Shown here one piece after another: positions 24,069-35,878 of a stretch of 64,000 bases of DNA. The notes under the pieces are model-generated. The model was not told where the DNA came from. It saw nothing but the letters and a program-made list of their open reading frames with translations, and made no database searches. The stretch is from Bacillota bacterium. GTDB lineage: Bacteria; Bacillota; Clostridia; Oscillospirales; Ruminococcaceae. Within the stretch, counting starts at the first letter, position 1. Each line of letters opens with the position of its first letter. Location of the stretch: NCBI GenBank assembly GCA_023460035.1, contig JAEWRN010000023.1, positions 99,213 to 163,212 of the forward strand, in the 5' to 3' direction. The translations under genes and the position numbers were made by a program.

Positions 24069-27000
24069 AGAAAAACGACAATTTACCCACCTGCATCTGC
24101 ATACCGAATATAGCCTGCTGGACGGTGCCTGCCGCATTGACCGGTTGTTTGACCGGCTGAAAGAGCTGGGGCAGACATCGGTGGCAGTGACAGACCACGG
24201 CGTGATGTATGGCGCGGTGGATTTTTACCGTGCCGCAAAAAAGGCTGGCATTAAACCGATTATCGGCTGTGAAGTGTATGTGGCACCGCGCACCCGGTTT
24301 GACAAGGTGCACCGGATTGATTCCAGCTATTATCACCTGATTTTGCTGTGCGAAAACGAGACCGGGTATAAAAACCTGATCAAACTGGTTTCAGCGGGCT
24401 TTGTAGAGGGCTTTTATACCAAGCCGCGCATTGACCACGAGTTGTTGCAGCAGCACCATGAGGGGCTGATTGCGCTTTCTGCCTGCCTTGCGGGCGAAGT
24501 GCCGCAGGCATTGCTGGCAGGGGACGCTGAGCGCGCCAAAGAGGCGGCGCTTTTTTACAAAGAGCTGTTTGGGCCGGACCATTACTATATTGAGCTGCAG
24601 GACCACGGCCTGCCCGAGCAGCGCGAGGTGCTGCCGCAGCTTATCCGCCTTGCGCGTGAGCTCGACATCCCGCTGGTGGCAACCAACGACAGCCATTACC
24701 TGACAAAGCAGGACAGCCGCATGCACCATGTGCTGATCTGCATTCAAACCGGCAAAACAGTCGACGATGAAGACGTGCTGGAGTTTGGGTCAGATGAGTT
24801 TTATGTCAAAAGCACGCAGGAGATGTACGACCTGTTTTCGGTGGTGCCCGAAGCGTGTGAAAACACCAACCGCATCGCCGCAATGTGCAACTTTGATTTT
24901 GAGTTCGGCGTGACCAAGCTGCCGTATTTTGAAGCGCCAAACGGCCAGGATAACAAAGACTATTTTGTTGCGCTGTGCGAAGAGGGCCTGCAGCGCCATT
25001 ACGGGCCTAAGGTACCGGCAGAAATTCGCGAACGGCTGGATTATGAAATTTCGGTCATTGACCGCATGGGATATATCAACTATTACCTCATCGTCTTTGA
25101 CTTTATCAACTATGCCCGCAGCAAAGGCATCCCGGTGGGCCCGGGGCGTGGCAGCGGCGCAGGCAGCCTTGCGGCATACTGTGTGGGCATCACCAATATT
25201 GACCCCATTCGCTACAACCTGCTGTTTGAACGCTTTTTAAACCCAGAGCGTGTCAGCATGCCGGATTTCGACGTGGACTTTTGTTACGAGCGCCGGCAGG
25301 AAGTCATTGACTATGTGGTGGAAAAATACGGCGCCGACCATGTGGCGCAGATCATCACCTTTGGCACCATGGCGGCCCGTGCGGCCATTCGCGACGTGGG
25401 GCGGGTGATGGGCCTGCCGTACCAGGACGTTGACCGTGTGGCAAAGCTGGTGCCGTCCGAGCTGAAAATGACCCTCACCAAAGCGCTGCAGGTGTCCGAC
25501 GAGTTTCGCAAATTGTATGAGTCGGATGAAAACATCAAAGAGCTCATCGATATGTCGATTAAAATTGAGGGCATGCCGCGCCATGCTTCTACCCATGCCG
25601 CAGGGGTGGTCATTACCCGCGAAGCGGCGGAAGAATACGTGCCGCTGGCTGCGAACGACGGGCAGATTGTCACCCAGTTTACAATGACAACCATTGAAGA
25701 GCTGGGCCTGTTAAAAATGGACTTTTTGGGGCTGCGCACGTTAACCGTATTGCATGACGCAGAAAAAACCGTGCGGGAGACACTGAACCCCAATTTTGTG
25801 CTGGATGAGATCCCGCAGGATGACAAGGCTGTTTTTGAAATGCTTTCTACCGGGGATGCCTACGGGGTGTTCCAGTTCGAATCGAACGGCATGCGGCAGG
25901 TGCTGGCACAGCTGAAGCCGGTGAGCATTGAAGATTTAATCGCTGTAATTTCGCTTTACCGCCCAGGGCCGATGGATTCTATCCCCACCTACATTCGCAA
26001 CCGGCACGACCCGTCTGCCATTCGCTATAAAACGCCGCAGTTAGAACATATTTTAGGCGTTACCAACGGGTGTATTGTCTATCAAGAGCAGGTCATGCAG
26101 ATTTGCCGCGAGCTGGCGGGCTTCTCTTACGGGCAGGCAGACCTTGTGCGCCGCGCGATGAGCAAGAAAAAAGCGGACGTGATGGAAAAAGAGCGCGCCC
26201 ACTTTATTGACGGCAGCACCGAGCCGGGCAAAGAATGCCCCGGCTGTGTCGCAAACGGCATTTCGCGGCAGGTCGCCAATGAAATTTTTGACGACATGTC
26301 CAGCTTTGCGTCCTACGCGTTCAACAAGTCGCACGCGGCGGCGTATGCATTGGTGGCCTATCAGACGGCCTATTTAAAATGCCATTATATGCGCCCGTTT
26401 TTTGCCGCACTGCTGACAAGTGTGCTTGAAAACACCGACAAGGTGATTGAGTATACCACCGAGTGTCAGCGCCTTGGCATCCGGGTATTGCCGCCGGACA
26501 TCAACAAAAGCGGCCTTGGCTTTACAGTGGATGGCGACGACATTCGGTTTGGCCTGCTGGCGCTAAAAAACGTGGGTCGTAACCTGATACAGGGTGTCGT
26601 TGAAAAGCGGCGCAGCGGGCTTTACACGAACCTGTATGATTTTTGCACTAAGCTGTATGGCCGCGAAATGAACCGCCGCGCGGTGGAAAGCTTTATTAAA
26701 AGCGGTGCGTTTGACAGCTTTGGCGACAGCCGTAAGGCCATGCTGGAAGGGCTGGAGGGCATTTTAAAAAGCGTAGAGGGCGAAAACCGCCGCAACTTAG
26801 AAGGGCAGATTAGCCTGTTTGGCGGCGAAGAAGAAAAACAGATGAACCGCTATGAACTGCCCAAGGTGCCGGAATATTCGCACGGTGAACTGCTGAAGAT
26901 GGAAAAAGAGATCAGCGGGTTGTATCTGTCCGGCCACCCGCTGGATGCCTACCGGGACAAAATAGCGCGATTTGCGTCGGCAAACATATCCTCCCTCAGC

Positions 27001-27591
27001 GGTGAAGACGCCGAGCAGATGGACAATCGTGTCGTTGTATTGGTGTGCGCGGTGGTGCGCACGAAGTACCTGACCACCCGGTCGGATAAAATGATGGCGT
27101 TTGTCACGGTGGAGGACTTGACCGGCACGATGGAGCTGCTGGTGTTCCCGCGCGTGCTGACCGATTGCGGCAGCGCTATTTTTGACAATGCAGTCGTCGT
27201 GGTGCGTGGCCGTGTGTCGGTAAAAGAGGATGAGGGCTCTAAGCTGCTGGTAGACGAAATTGTGCCGATTGACCTGTATCACCCCGGCAAAAGCGGCGCG
27301 GCAGAGGGCCTTGCCTCTAAAAGAACAGTGGGCGATGCCCCGGCGCCGATAGCCCCGCTGGCCGCACAGGGCAGCACGCTTTATTTAAAGGTGCCCTCTA
27401 TGCAAAGCGAAGCGTTTGGTAAGGTAAAAGACCTGCTTGAAATTTTTTCGGGCGACATGCCGGTCAAAATTTTGTTTACCGATACGGGCAAAGTCATGCT
27501 TGCCCCGCGCAGCCTTTGGACAGCCCAAAACCCACGCTTACTCAGCGAGCTAAACGCGCTGCTGGGCGCGCAGTGTGTGGTGGTTCGTTAG
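24061..27591 (+). CDS. dnaE: DNA polymerase III alpha subunit (DnaE)
   Basis: A 1176-residue C-family replicative polymerase. The N-terminal PHP domain begins HLHLHTEYSLLDGACR, palm catalytic aspartates are in PDFDVDFCYERR, GRGSGAGSLAAY is the conserved loop, and a C-terminal tandem HhH and OB domain (VTVEDLTGTMELLVFP) follow. It is DnaE, not PolC, as no exonuclease is inserted in the PHP domain. ATG at 24061 is inside the whiA 3' end, giving coupling; an in-frame ATG at 24046 lacks a ribosome site. Confidence 0.94.
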   Translation: MSEEKRQFTHLHLHTEYSLLDGACRIDRLFDRLKELGQTSVAVTDHGVMYGAVDFYRAAKKAGIKPIIGCEVYVAPRTRFDKVHRIDSSYYHLILLCENETGYKNLIKLVSAGFVEGFYTKPRIDHELLQQHHEGLIALSACLAGEVPQALLAGDAERAKEAALFYKELFGPDHYYIELQDHGLPEQREVLPQLIRLARELDIPLVATNDSHYLTKQDSRMHHVLICIQTGKTVDDEDVLEFGSDEFYVKSTQEMYDLFSVVPEACENTNRIAAMCNFDFEFGVTKLPYFEAPNGQDNKDYFVALCEEGLQRHYGPKVPAEIRERLDYEISVIDRMGYINYYLIVFDFINYARSKGIPVGPGRGSGAGSLAAYCVGITNIDPIRYNLLFERFLNPERVSMPDFDVDFCYERRQEVIDYVVEKYGADHVAQIITFGTMAARAAIRDVGRVMGLPYQDVDRVAKLVPSELKMTLTKALQVSDEFRKLYESDENIKELIDMSIKIEGMPRHASTHAAGVVITREAAEEYVPLAANDGQIVTQFTMTTIEELGLLKMDFLGLRTLTVLHDAEKTVRETLNPNFVLDEIPQDDKAVFEMLSTGDAYGVFQFESNGMRQVLAQLKPVSIEDLIAVISLYRPGPMDSIPTYIRNRHDPSAIRYKTPQLEHILGVTNGCIVYQEQVMQICRELAGFSYGQADLVRRAMSKKKADVMEKERAHFIDGSTEPGKECPGCVANGISRQVANEIFDDMSSFASYAFNKSHAAAYALVAYQTAYLKCHYMRPFFAALLTSVLENTDKVIEYTTECQRLGIRVLPPDINKSGLGFTVDGDDIRFGLLALKNVGRNLIQGVVEKRRSGLYTNLYDFCTKLYGREMNRRAVESFIKSGAFDSFGDSRKAMLEGLEGILKSVEGENRRNLEGQISLFGGEEEKQMNRYELPKVPEYSHGELLKMEKEISGLYLSGHPLDAYRDKIARFASANISSLSGEDAEQMDNRVVVLVCAVVRTKYLTTRSDKMMAFVTVEDLTGTMELLVFPRVLTDCGSAIFDNAVVVVRGRVSVKEDEGSKLLVDEIVPIDLYHPGKSGAAEGLASKRTVGDAPAPIAPLAAQGSTLYLKVPSMQSEAFGKVKDLLEIFSGDMPVKILFTDTGKVMLAPRSLWTAQNPRLLSELNALLGAQCVVVR

Positions 27592-27677
27592 CGGTAATAC
27601 AAAGATGTTATTTTATGCGTCTGTGTTGCAATATACAACACTTCCATGGACTATTGTTGTGAGTTTTGGCGCAAATA

Positions 27678-27706
27678 TTGAATCGGCCTGCTTAAAAACG
27701 TATAAT
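27678..27706 (+). promoter_or_regulatory. Promoter of pfkA
   Basis: TTGAAT, 17-base spacer, TATAAT. Upstream at 27623-27641 lies an inverted repeat GTGTTG / CAACAC with a seven-base spacer. The gap 27592-27797 contains no gene. Confidence 0.75.
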
Positions 27707-27797
27707 TAGTAATTGGGGAATCAGCGGTGCCGGCCACCTTGTGCGGTACCGCAAACGATTAGGAAACCAAGCATTACATTTATTTAGGAGGCCCATC

Positions 27798-28772
27798 ATG
27801 GCAAAAGAAATCAAAACCATTGGTGTTCTGACCAGCGGCGGTGACGCGCCCGGTATGAACGCGGCGATTCGTTCCGTCGTGCGCACCGCGCTATATCACG
27901 GTATGAAGGTTATGGGCATTTATCGTGGATATAACGGTTTGATCAATGGTGATATTAAAGAGATGAATGTGCGCAGCGTGTCGGAAATTATCCACCGCGG
28001 CGGCACCATGCTGTATACTGCCCGTTGCCTTGAGTTCAAAACGCTGGAAGGCCAGCAAAAAGCGGCGGCCAAATGCCATGAGCTGGGTATTGATGCTCTG
28101 GTCGTCATTGGCGGCGACGGTTCGTTCCGTGGCTGCAAAGACATGGCTGCACAGGGCATCCCCTGCATCGGTTTGCCTGGCACCATTGACAACGACATCG
28201 CCTGCAGCGATTACACCATTGGTTACGACACTGCCATGAACACGGCGGTAGAGATGATTGATAAGCTGCGCGACACCACCCAAAGCCATGACCGTTGCAG
28301 TGTGGTTGAGGTGATGGGCCGCGGGGCAGGGTACCTTGCGCTGAACACCGGCATTGCGGTGGGCGCGCTGACCACGCTGATCCCGGAGGTGCCGTACGAC
28401 ATCGACCGCGATATCATTGACCGCATGAACGCCACCCGTAAAACCGGCAAGCAGCATTTCATCATCATCGTGGCAGAGGGTGTTGGCCGTGCGCACGATT
28501 TTGCTGAAATTATTGAAAAGCGCACCGGCATTGAAAGCCGCGCCACCGTGCTGGGCCATGTGCAGCGTGGCGGCAGCCCCACACTGCGTGACCGTGTTGC
28601 GGCCAGCCAGATGGGTTACCGCGCAGTACAGCTGCTGTTGGACGGCAAGTTCAACCGCGTGGTTGGCGAACACGGCAACGAAATTGTCGATTTTGACATC
28701 ACCGAAGCGCTGAATATGCACAAATCAGTGGATACTTCGCTGGTCGAGATGGCAAACATCATTTCGATCTAA
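27798..28772 (+). CDS. pfkA: ATP-dependent 6-phosphofructokinase
   Basis: Commits fructose 6-phosphate to glycolysis. The motifs are IGVLTSGGDAPGMNAAIR (ATP site), GGDGSFRGC, the substrate loop PGTIDNDIACSDYTIGYDTA with catalytic Asp, MGRGAGYLAL and HVQRGGSPT. The GGDGS glycine after GGD indicates ATP rather than pyrophosphate as donor. It is 324 residues with ATG at 27798 after TTAGGAGG. Single-gene unit with promoter and terminator. Confidence 0.95.
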   Translation: MAKEIKTIGVLTSGGDAPGMNAAIRSVVRTALYHGMKVMGIYRGYNGLINGDIKEMNVRSVSEIIHRGGTMLYTARCLEFKTLEGQQKAAAKCHELGIDALVVIGGDGSFRGCKDMAAQGIPCIGLPGTIDNDIACSDYTIGYDTAMNTAVEMIDKLRDTTQSHDRCSVVEVMGRGAGYLALNTGIAVGALTTLIPEVPYDIDRDIIDRMNATRKTGKQHFIIIVAEGVGRAHDFAEIIEKRTGIESRATVLGHVQRGGSPTLRDRVAASQMGYRAVQLLLDGKFNRVVGEHGNEIVDFDITEALNMHKSVDTSLVEMANIISI

Positions 28773-28787
28773 TTTCAAACAAATACG

Positions 28788-28818
28788 CGGGCGGCAATCT
28801 GCCGCCCGTTTTGTTTTA
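28788..28818 (+). terminator. Terminator of pfkA
   Basis: Perfect 9-bp stem CGGGCGGCA / TGCCGCCCG, loop ATC, then TTTTGTTTT. Confidence 0.88.
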
Positions 28819-28933
28819 TGCGGCTGCCATTGTGTGCTGGCTTTTGGCCACGGTTGCCGGTGCAAAAAGCACCTAAATAGTGCAGCGGTGTAAGGCTGCC
28901 GCACAGGTAAAAAGCACCAGCCCGCCGGGCTGA

Positions 28934-31012
<2,079 letters not shown>

Positions 31013-31030
31013 AGAGAAGGAGTGCCCTGT

Positions 31031-31300
31031 ATGGAAATCGATGTAAAGCACATTGCAAAACTGGCAAAGCTGGATATCCCGGAAGCCGAACTTGGCAAGA
31101 TGGAAAAAGAGCTTTCCAGCATTGTGGCGATGGTAGAAAAACTGCCGGAGCTGACAAGCAAAGAAAGTTTGCTTGACCCCCAGAATACGATGCAGCTGCG
31201 TCCTGATGAAGTAAAGCCGTCCTTCCCGCGGGAAGAAATGCTGAAAAACGTGCCCGAGACCGCCGCCGGCTGTCTAATGGTGCCGAAGGTTGTAGAGTAA
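31031..31300 (+). CDS. gatC: Aspartyl/glutamyl-tRNA amidotransferase subunit C
   Basis: Small subunit (89 residues) that bridges GatA and GatB in the transamidosome. It has the typical VKHIAKLAKLDIPEAEL start, the central FFxxIxxMxxxL-like helix (LSSIVAMVEKL) and the LRPDEVKPSFPREEML tail. ATG at 31031 follows GAAGGAG. It lies directly before gatA. Confidence 0.92.
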   Translation: MEIDVKHIAKLAKLDIPEAELGKMEKELSSIVAMVEKLPELTSKESLLDPQNTMQLRPDEVKPSFPREEMLKNVPETAAGCLMVPKVVE

Positions 31301-31314
31301 GGGGGAGCGAGAAG

Positions 31315-32763
31315 ATGAAAAAACTGTATGAGCATTCGGCAACCGAGCTTGCGGCAATGCTGCGTGCAAAGGAAGTCAGTGCGGTCGAGATCACGAAAGC
31401 CACCTTGGGCCGCATGGAAGAGGTGGAAAGCAAGGTTGATGCCTTTTTGACCGTCACCGCAGAGCAGGCCTTGCAGCAGGCACAGCAGGTGGATGAAACC
31501 ATTGCGGCAGGCAAGCCGCTTGCACCGCTGGCGGGCATCCCGGTCGCCATTAAAGACAATATCTGCACCAAAGGCGTGCGCACTACCTGTGCGTCGCGCA
31601 TGCTTGAAAATTTTGTGCCCCCCTATAATGCAACCGTTATGGAAAAACTGGCGGCACAGGGCGCGGTGCTGCCCGGCAAGCTGAACATGGACGAATTCGC
31701 CATGGGCGGCAGCTGCGAAAACTCGTATTTTAAACCCACCAAAAACCCGTGGGACACCACCCGCGTGCCGGGCGGTTCATCCGGCGGCAGCGCGGCATCG
31801 GTCGCATCCTGCGAGGTGCCGCTGGCTTTGGGCTCTGATACTGGCGGGTCAATCCGCTGCCCGGCCAGCTTTTGCGGCATTGTGGGCTTAAAGCCCACCT
31901 ATGGTGCTGTCAGCCGTTACGGCCTTGTGGCGTTTGCGTCGTCGCTGGACCAAATCGGCCCGTTTGGCCGCACGGTGGATGATGTGGCGCTGCTGTACCG
32001 CGCCATTTGTGGGCACGACCCCAAAGACGCGACCTCGCGCGAAGCCGCGCTGGGCGAAATTGAAGCAAAGGTGAAAGGGCTGCGCCTCGGCGTGCCCAAA
32101 GAATATTTTGGTGACGGCATTTCTGCCGAAGTGAAAACGGCGGTGTACGGCGCCATTGAAACGCTGAAAGGCCTTGGGGCCGACGTGGTCGAAATTTCGC
32201 TTCCCTCTACCGACTATGCGCTGGCTGCCTACTATATCATTTCTTCTGCCGAGGCAAGCAGCAACCTTGCCCGGTACGACGGTGTAAAATACGGCTTTTC
32301 CGGCCGCCGCGACGGCACGCTGAACGACTTGTATCTCTCTACCCGCAGCGAAGGCTTTGGGGCAGAGGTTAAGCGCCGCATCATGTTGGGCACCCACGTG
32401 CTGAGCTCCGGTTATTACGATGCCTATTACAAGCGCGCAAAGCTGCTGCAAAACGTGATTGCCAAAGAGTTTGCAGACGCGTTTGCAAGCTGTGATTTAA
32501 TTGTGACTCCGGTTAACCCCACAACGGCGTTTAAGCTGGGTGAAAAGGTAAGCGACCCGGTGCAGATGTATGCGACGGACGTATGCACCGTTACGGTTAA
32601 TATTGCGGGTTTACCGGGCCTTAGCCTGCCGTGCGGCATGGGCGAAGGCGGTTTGCCGATTGGCATGCAGCTGATCGGCCCGAAATTCAGCGAGGCACGT
32701 TTGCTGTCGGTGGCAAAAAGCTACGAGACTGCGGTTGGCGGCTTTGCGGTAAAGGAGATGTGA
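31315..32763 (+). CDS. gatA: Glutamyl/aspartyl-tRNA amidotransferase subunit A
   Basis: Amidase-signature enzyme that releases ammonia from glutamine. The Lys-Ser-Ser triad is visible: Lys in IPVAIKDNI, Ser in GGSSGGSAAS and Ser in SDTGGSIRCPA. 482 residues, normal. The presence of GatCAB implies that Gln-tRNA (and perhaps Asn-tRNA) are made by the indirect route. Confidence 0.95.
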   Translation: MKKLYEHSATELAAMLRAKEVSAVEITKATLGRMEEVESKVDAFLTVTAEQALQQAQQVDETIAAGKPLAPLAGIPVAIKDNICTKGVRTTCASRMLENFVPPYNATVMEKLAAQGAVLPGKLNMDEFAMGGSCENSYFKPTKNPWDTTRVPGGSSGGSAASVASCEVPLALGSDTGGSIRCPASFCGIVGLKPTYGAVSRYGLVAFASSLDQIGPFGRTVDDVALLYRAICGHDPKDATSREAALGEIEAKVKGLRLGVPKEYFGDGISAEVKTAVYGAIETLKGLGADVVEISLPSTDYALAAYYIISSAEASSNLARYDGVKYGFSGRRDGTLNDLYLSTRSEGFGAEVKRRIMLGTHVLSSGYYDAYYKRAKLLQNVIAKEFADAFASCDLIVTPVNPTTAFKLGEKVSDPVQMYATDVCTVTVNIAGLPGLSLPCGMGEGGLPIGMQLIGPKFSEARLLSVAKSYETAVGGFAVKEM

Positions 32764-32770
32764 GCGAGAG

Positions 32771-34213
32771 ATGAACAACAACTTTGAAACCGTCATCGGC
32801 CTTGAAGTACATGCCGAGCTGAACACAAAAACAAAAATTTTCTGTAGCTGCGAAAACCGGTTTGGTGCCGAGGTCAATAGCCTTTGCTGCCCGGTTTGCA
32901 TGGGCTACCCCGGCACGTTGCCGGTGCTCAACCAGCAGGTGGTCGAAAGTGCCGTTAAAATGGGCCATGCGCTGAACTGCACCATCAACGGTGTCACAAA
33001 GCAGGACCGTAAAAACTACTTTTACCCCGACCTGCCCAAAGCATACCAGATTTCGCAGTTCGACGTGCCACTTTGCGAGCATGGTTATTTGGACGTTTTA
33101 GTGGGAGAGGATGTCAAGCGCATCGGTGTGACCCGTATTCACATTGAAGAGGACGCCGGCAAGCTGATCCATGACGATTCGTTTGACGGTACCCTGTGCG
33201 ACTACAACCGCTGCGGTGTGCCGCTGATCGAAATTGTCTCCGAGCCGGACCTGCGCAGTGCGGAAGAGGCCAAAGCATACCTTGAAACCATCACCACCAT
33301 TTTGCTGTACCTTGGCATCAGCGATGCCAAAATGCAGGAGGGCAGTGTGCGCTGCGACGTCAACGTTTCGGTGCGCCCGCACGGCGCCACTGAGTTTGGC
33401 ACCCGCTGCGAGATGAAAAACGTCAACAGCTTTGGTGCGGTGTACCGTGCCATTCTGTACGAAGCAGAGCGCCAGATGGAAGTGATTGCCGCAGGCGGCA
33501 CCATCCGCCAGGAGACCCGCCGCTGGGACGACACCAAAAACAAAAGCATCCTGATGCGCAGCAAAGAGGACGCACAGGATTACCGCTACTTCCCGGATCC
33601 GGACTTGCTTACCTTTATTGTCAGCGACGAGAAAATCAGCGCGCTAAAAGCCAGCCTGCCGGAGCTGCCGACCGAAAAAACGCTGCGGTATGTCAATGAT
33701 TACAGCCTGCAAAAGGTAGACGCACAGCTGCTCAGCGTCAACAAGGCCCGTGCAGACTTTTTTGACTCGGCTGTTGAACTGGGCGGGTGTGAACCCAAAA
33801 CGGTTGCCAACTGGCTGCTGGGTGACATTGCGCGCATTTTAAATGACCGCCGCATTGAACTTACCGATACCAGCCTCACCCCGCAGCATCTGGTAGAAAT
33901 GGTGCAGTTGATTGACAAGGGCACCATCTCCAACACGGCGGCAAAAACTGTGCTGGAAGAGATGATGGACAGTGACAAGGCACCGCAGCAGATTGTGGAA
34001 GAAAAAGGCCTTGCCCAGATCAACGACAGCTCGGCTTTGGTTGCAATCGTAGAAAAGGTGCTGGCAGACAACCCCAAAGCAGTCGAAGATTACAAAAGCG
34101 GCAAAACTAATGTCGCAGGTTTCCTTGTGGGGCAGTGCATGAAAGCAAGCCGTGGGCAGGGCAACCCCGCCACCTTGCGCGACATGGTGCTGGCCGCCAT
34201 TGAAAAGCTGTAA
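32771..34213 (+). CDS. gatB: Aspartyl/glutamyl-tRNA amidotransferase subunit B
   Basis: Kinase and amidotransferase subunit that activates Glu-tRNA(Gln) and transfers ammonia. It begins with ETVIGLEVHAELNTKTKIFC and has the zinc cysteines in CSCENRFGAEVNSLCCPVC, GVTRIHIEEDAGK, the PDPDL block and the C-terminal YqeY-like tail. 480 residues. It starts eight bases after the gatA stop. Confidence 0.95.
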   Translation: MNNNFETVIGLEVHAELNTKTKIFCSCENRFGAEVNSLCCPVCMGYPGTLPVLNQQVVESAVKMGHALNCTINGVTKQDRKNYFYPDLPKAYQISQFDVPLCEHGYLDVLVGEDVKRIGVTRIHIEEDAGKLIHDDSFDGTLCDYNRCGVPLIEIVSEPDLRSAEEAKAYLETITTILLYLGISDAKMQEGSVRCDVNVSVRPHGATEFGTRCEMKNVNSFGAVYRAILYEAERQMEVIAAGGTIRQETRRWDDTKNKSILMRSKEDAQDYRYFPDPDLLTFIVSDEKISALKASLPELPTEKTLRYVNDYSLQKVDAQLLSVNKARADFFDSAVELGGCEPKTVANWLLGDIARILNDRRIELTDTSLTPQHLVEMVQLIDKGTISNTAAKTVLEEMMDSDKAPQQIVEEKGLAQINDSSALVAIVEKVLADNPKAVEDYKSGKTNVAGFLVGQCMKASRGQGNPATLRDMVLAAIEKL

Positions 34214-34256
34214 CTTGTATGGCAAAAATGTAAAACGGTAAGCTAAGGAGGCATGT

Positions 34257-34673
34257 ATGGGTAACGGTAGTCAGAAAGAAAGCATTTGGGCCGGGTTTAA
34301 AAAGTTTATTGCTAGAGGCAATGTCATGGACCTTGCCGTCGGCGTTATCATTGGCGCCGCATTTAAAGCAATTGTAGATTCACTTGTGGGCGACCTTTTA
34401 ATGCCGCTGATCGGCATTTTTGCGGGCAAAGATACCTTTGCATCGCTGACCTTTACCGTGGGCGGCGCGGTGTTTCAGTTTGGCAATTTTATTTCGGCGA
34501 TTTTGAACTTCTTTATTATGGCGCTTGTGATGTTTTTAATTGTGCGGGCACTTGGCAGCGTGAAAGAAAAATTTGCAAAGCAACAGACGGAAGCGCCGGC
34601 AGCGCCACCGGCACCCAGCAAAGAGGAACTTTTACTGACCGAGATACGCGACTTACTGAAAGATAAAAAATAA
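34257..34673 (+). CDS. mscL: Large-conductance mechanosensitive channel
   Basis: Homopentameric emergency valve for hypo-osmotic shock. The N-terminal amphipathic helix and first membrane helix read FIARGNVMDLAVGVIIGAAF, followed by VGDLLMPLIGI and a second helix, with the C-terminal charged helix EELLLTEIRDLLK. 138 residues, typical. It follows gatB in the same direction after 43 bases and is followed by a terminator. Confidence 0.95.
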   Translation: MGNGSQKESIWAGFKKFIARGNVMDLAVGVIIGAAFKAIVDSLVGDLLMPLIGIFAGKDTFASLTFTVGGAVFQFGNFISAILNFFIMALVMFLIVRALGSVKEKFAKQQTEAPAAPPAPSKEELLLTEIRDLLKDKK

Positions 34674-34676
34674 ACA

Positions 34677-34711
34677 CGAAGGCCGCCGGTGAAAACCGGC
34701 GGCCTTTTTGC
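34677..34711 (+). terminator. Terminator after mscL
   Basis: Stem AAGGCCGCCGGT / ACCGGCGGCCTT with GAAA tetraloop, then TTTTT. Confidence 0.88.
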
Positions 34712-34744
34712 ACAAAACAGGTGAAAGCTGCAAGCGATTACAAT

Positions 34745-34773
34745 AAAAAACGGCAAAGGCATACCCTTTGCCG
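34745..34773 (-). terminator. Terminator of the VOC/nitroreductase unit
   Basis: On the minus strand CGGCAAAGG / CCTTTGCCG with a five-base loop is followed by six T residues. It lies just after the minus-strand VOC gene. Confidence 0.8.
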
Positions 34774-34797
34774 GTGCTAAAATATGGCATGGTTGCA

Positions 34798-35169
34798 TTA
34801 ATCTTGCAGGCACAAACAAAACGGGTGGCCGGCAGGGTCCAGCATCGTGACAAAATGGCCTTCCCCAAACTGGGCGGCAGCTTTAACCGCGCCAAGTGAA
34901 AGCGCGCGTTCTACCGCGGCGGCAACATCCGGTACCTGAAAGTCAAGATGTAGCTGCTTTTGCTGTTTACCGGGCACCTCTGGCCAGGTGGGCGGGGCGT
35001 AATCATCTTCCTGCGCAAACAAAAGCACAACACCGGTGTTACTGCGCACCGCCGGTAAGCCGTAAAGTACAAGGCGCTGCCAGCCCAGCAGTGCGGCATA
35101 AAAGTCAGCAAGCAGCCCGCTGTCGAGGCAGTCCACCATCACATTGCCAAGTAGCAGTTCTTCCATCAT
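34798..35169 (-). CDS. VOC (glyoxalase/bleomycin-resistance) family protein
   Basis: A 123-residue protein with paired beta-alpha-beta-beta-beta modules: LADFYAALLGWQRL in the first half, QLHLDFQVPDVAAAVERALSLGA and the ending FVTMLDPAGHPFCLCL in the second, the usual VOC signature. Catalytic identity (lyase, isomerase or simple binder) cannot be read. ATG at 35169 or the adjacent ATG at 35166 both follow AAAGGAGA; the second has the better distance. It lies 18 bases after the nitroreductase and may be co-transcribed with it. Confidence 0.78.
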   Translation of the reverse strand: MMEELLLGNVMVDCLDSGLLADFYAALLGWQRLVLYGLPAVRSNTGVVLLFAQEDDYAPPTWPEVPGKQQKQLHLDFQVPDVAAAVERALSLGAVKAAAQFGEGHFVTMLDPAGHPFCLCLQD

Positions 35170-35187
35170 GTTCTCCTTTGGTATATC

Positions 35188-35814
35188 TTACCACTGGTTA
35201 AAATGCAGCCTGCTTTCCAGGTCAAAGGGCAGCTGCTGCGGCAGGGGTGCGGTGTCGGCAGGGTGCCCAATGGCAAGAAAGCAGGGCAGGGTGTACCCTT
35301 TGGGCAGAGACAACACCTCGGCTACATGGGCAGCTTCGTCCCCCATGGGGATGCGCAGCGCGCACCCTAAGTTTTCTGCGGTGCAAGCCAGCAGCATGTT
35401 TTCAATGCAGCACCAAATGGAGGCAAACCCGTTGAGCGCATTGATATTTTTGGGTGCAAGCAGGTCGCTTTTTTGGTAGAACAGCGGCAACACAAGGCAA
35501 CCGGAAGTAGAGAGCATTTTGCGTTGCAGCGGGATGGCTTCCTGGTACATTTTTTGCTGCTCCTCGCTTTTTAAGCACATGGAGTTTAAAATGAAATTCA
35601 AACGTTTTTCAGAGACGCTTTTGGGTATCTTTTTCAGCAGTTGGTCAATCAGCGCATGGTCGGTCACCACAACAAACTCCCATTTACGCAAATGGTCGTT
35701 AGATGGCGCACGCAAGCCGGCGGCTAAAATACGCCGCAGCACCTCAGGGTCTACCGGCTCATCGGTAAAATCCCGTATCGTCCGCCTTGCATAAACAGCA
35801 CTGTAAAATTCCAT
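35188..35814 (-). CDS. Nitroreductase-family FMN protein
   Basis: A 208-residue flavoprotein. It begins MEFYSAVYARRTIRDFTDEP, the FMN phosphate-binding RRT/RRSxR-type motif, then LAAGLRAPSNDHLRKWEF, and ends near LGCALRIPMGDEAAHVAEVL and a GHP block. It reduces nitro, quinone or flavin substrates with NAD(P)H; the substrate is unknown. It is upstream of the VOC gene on the minus strand. Confidence 0.82.
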   Translation of the reverse strand: MEFYSAVYARRTIRDFTDEPVDPEVLRRILAAGLRAPSNDHLRKWEFVVVTDHALIDQLLKKIPKSVSEKRLNFILNSMCLKSEEQQKMYQEAIPLQRKMLSTSGCLVLPLFYQKSDLLAPKNINALNGFASIWCCIENMLLACTAENLGCALRIPMGDEAAHVAEVLSLPKGYTLPCFLAIGHPADTAPLPQQLPFDLESRLHFNQW

Positions 35815-35878
35815 CAGCTAGACCACCTTTAATTAAAATTGCATCGGCATAATGGCCGAAAAATCGTTATTTGCCCTG

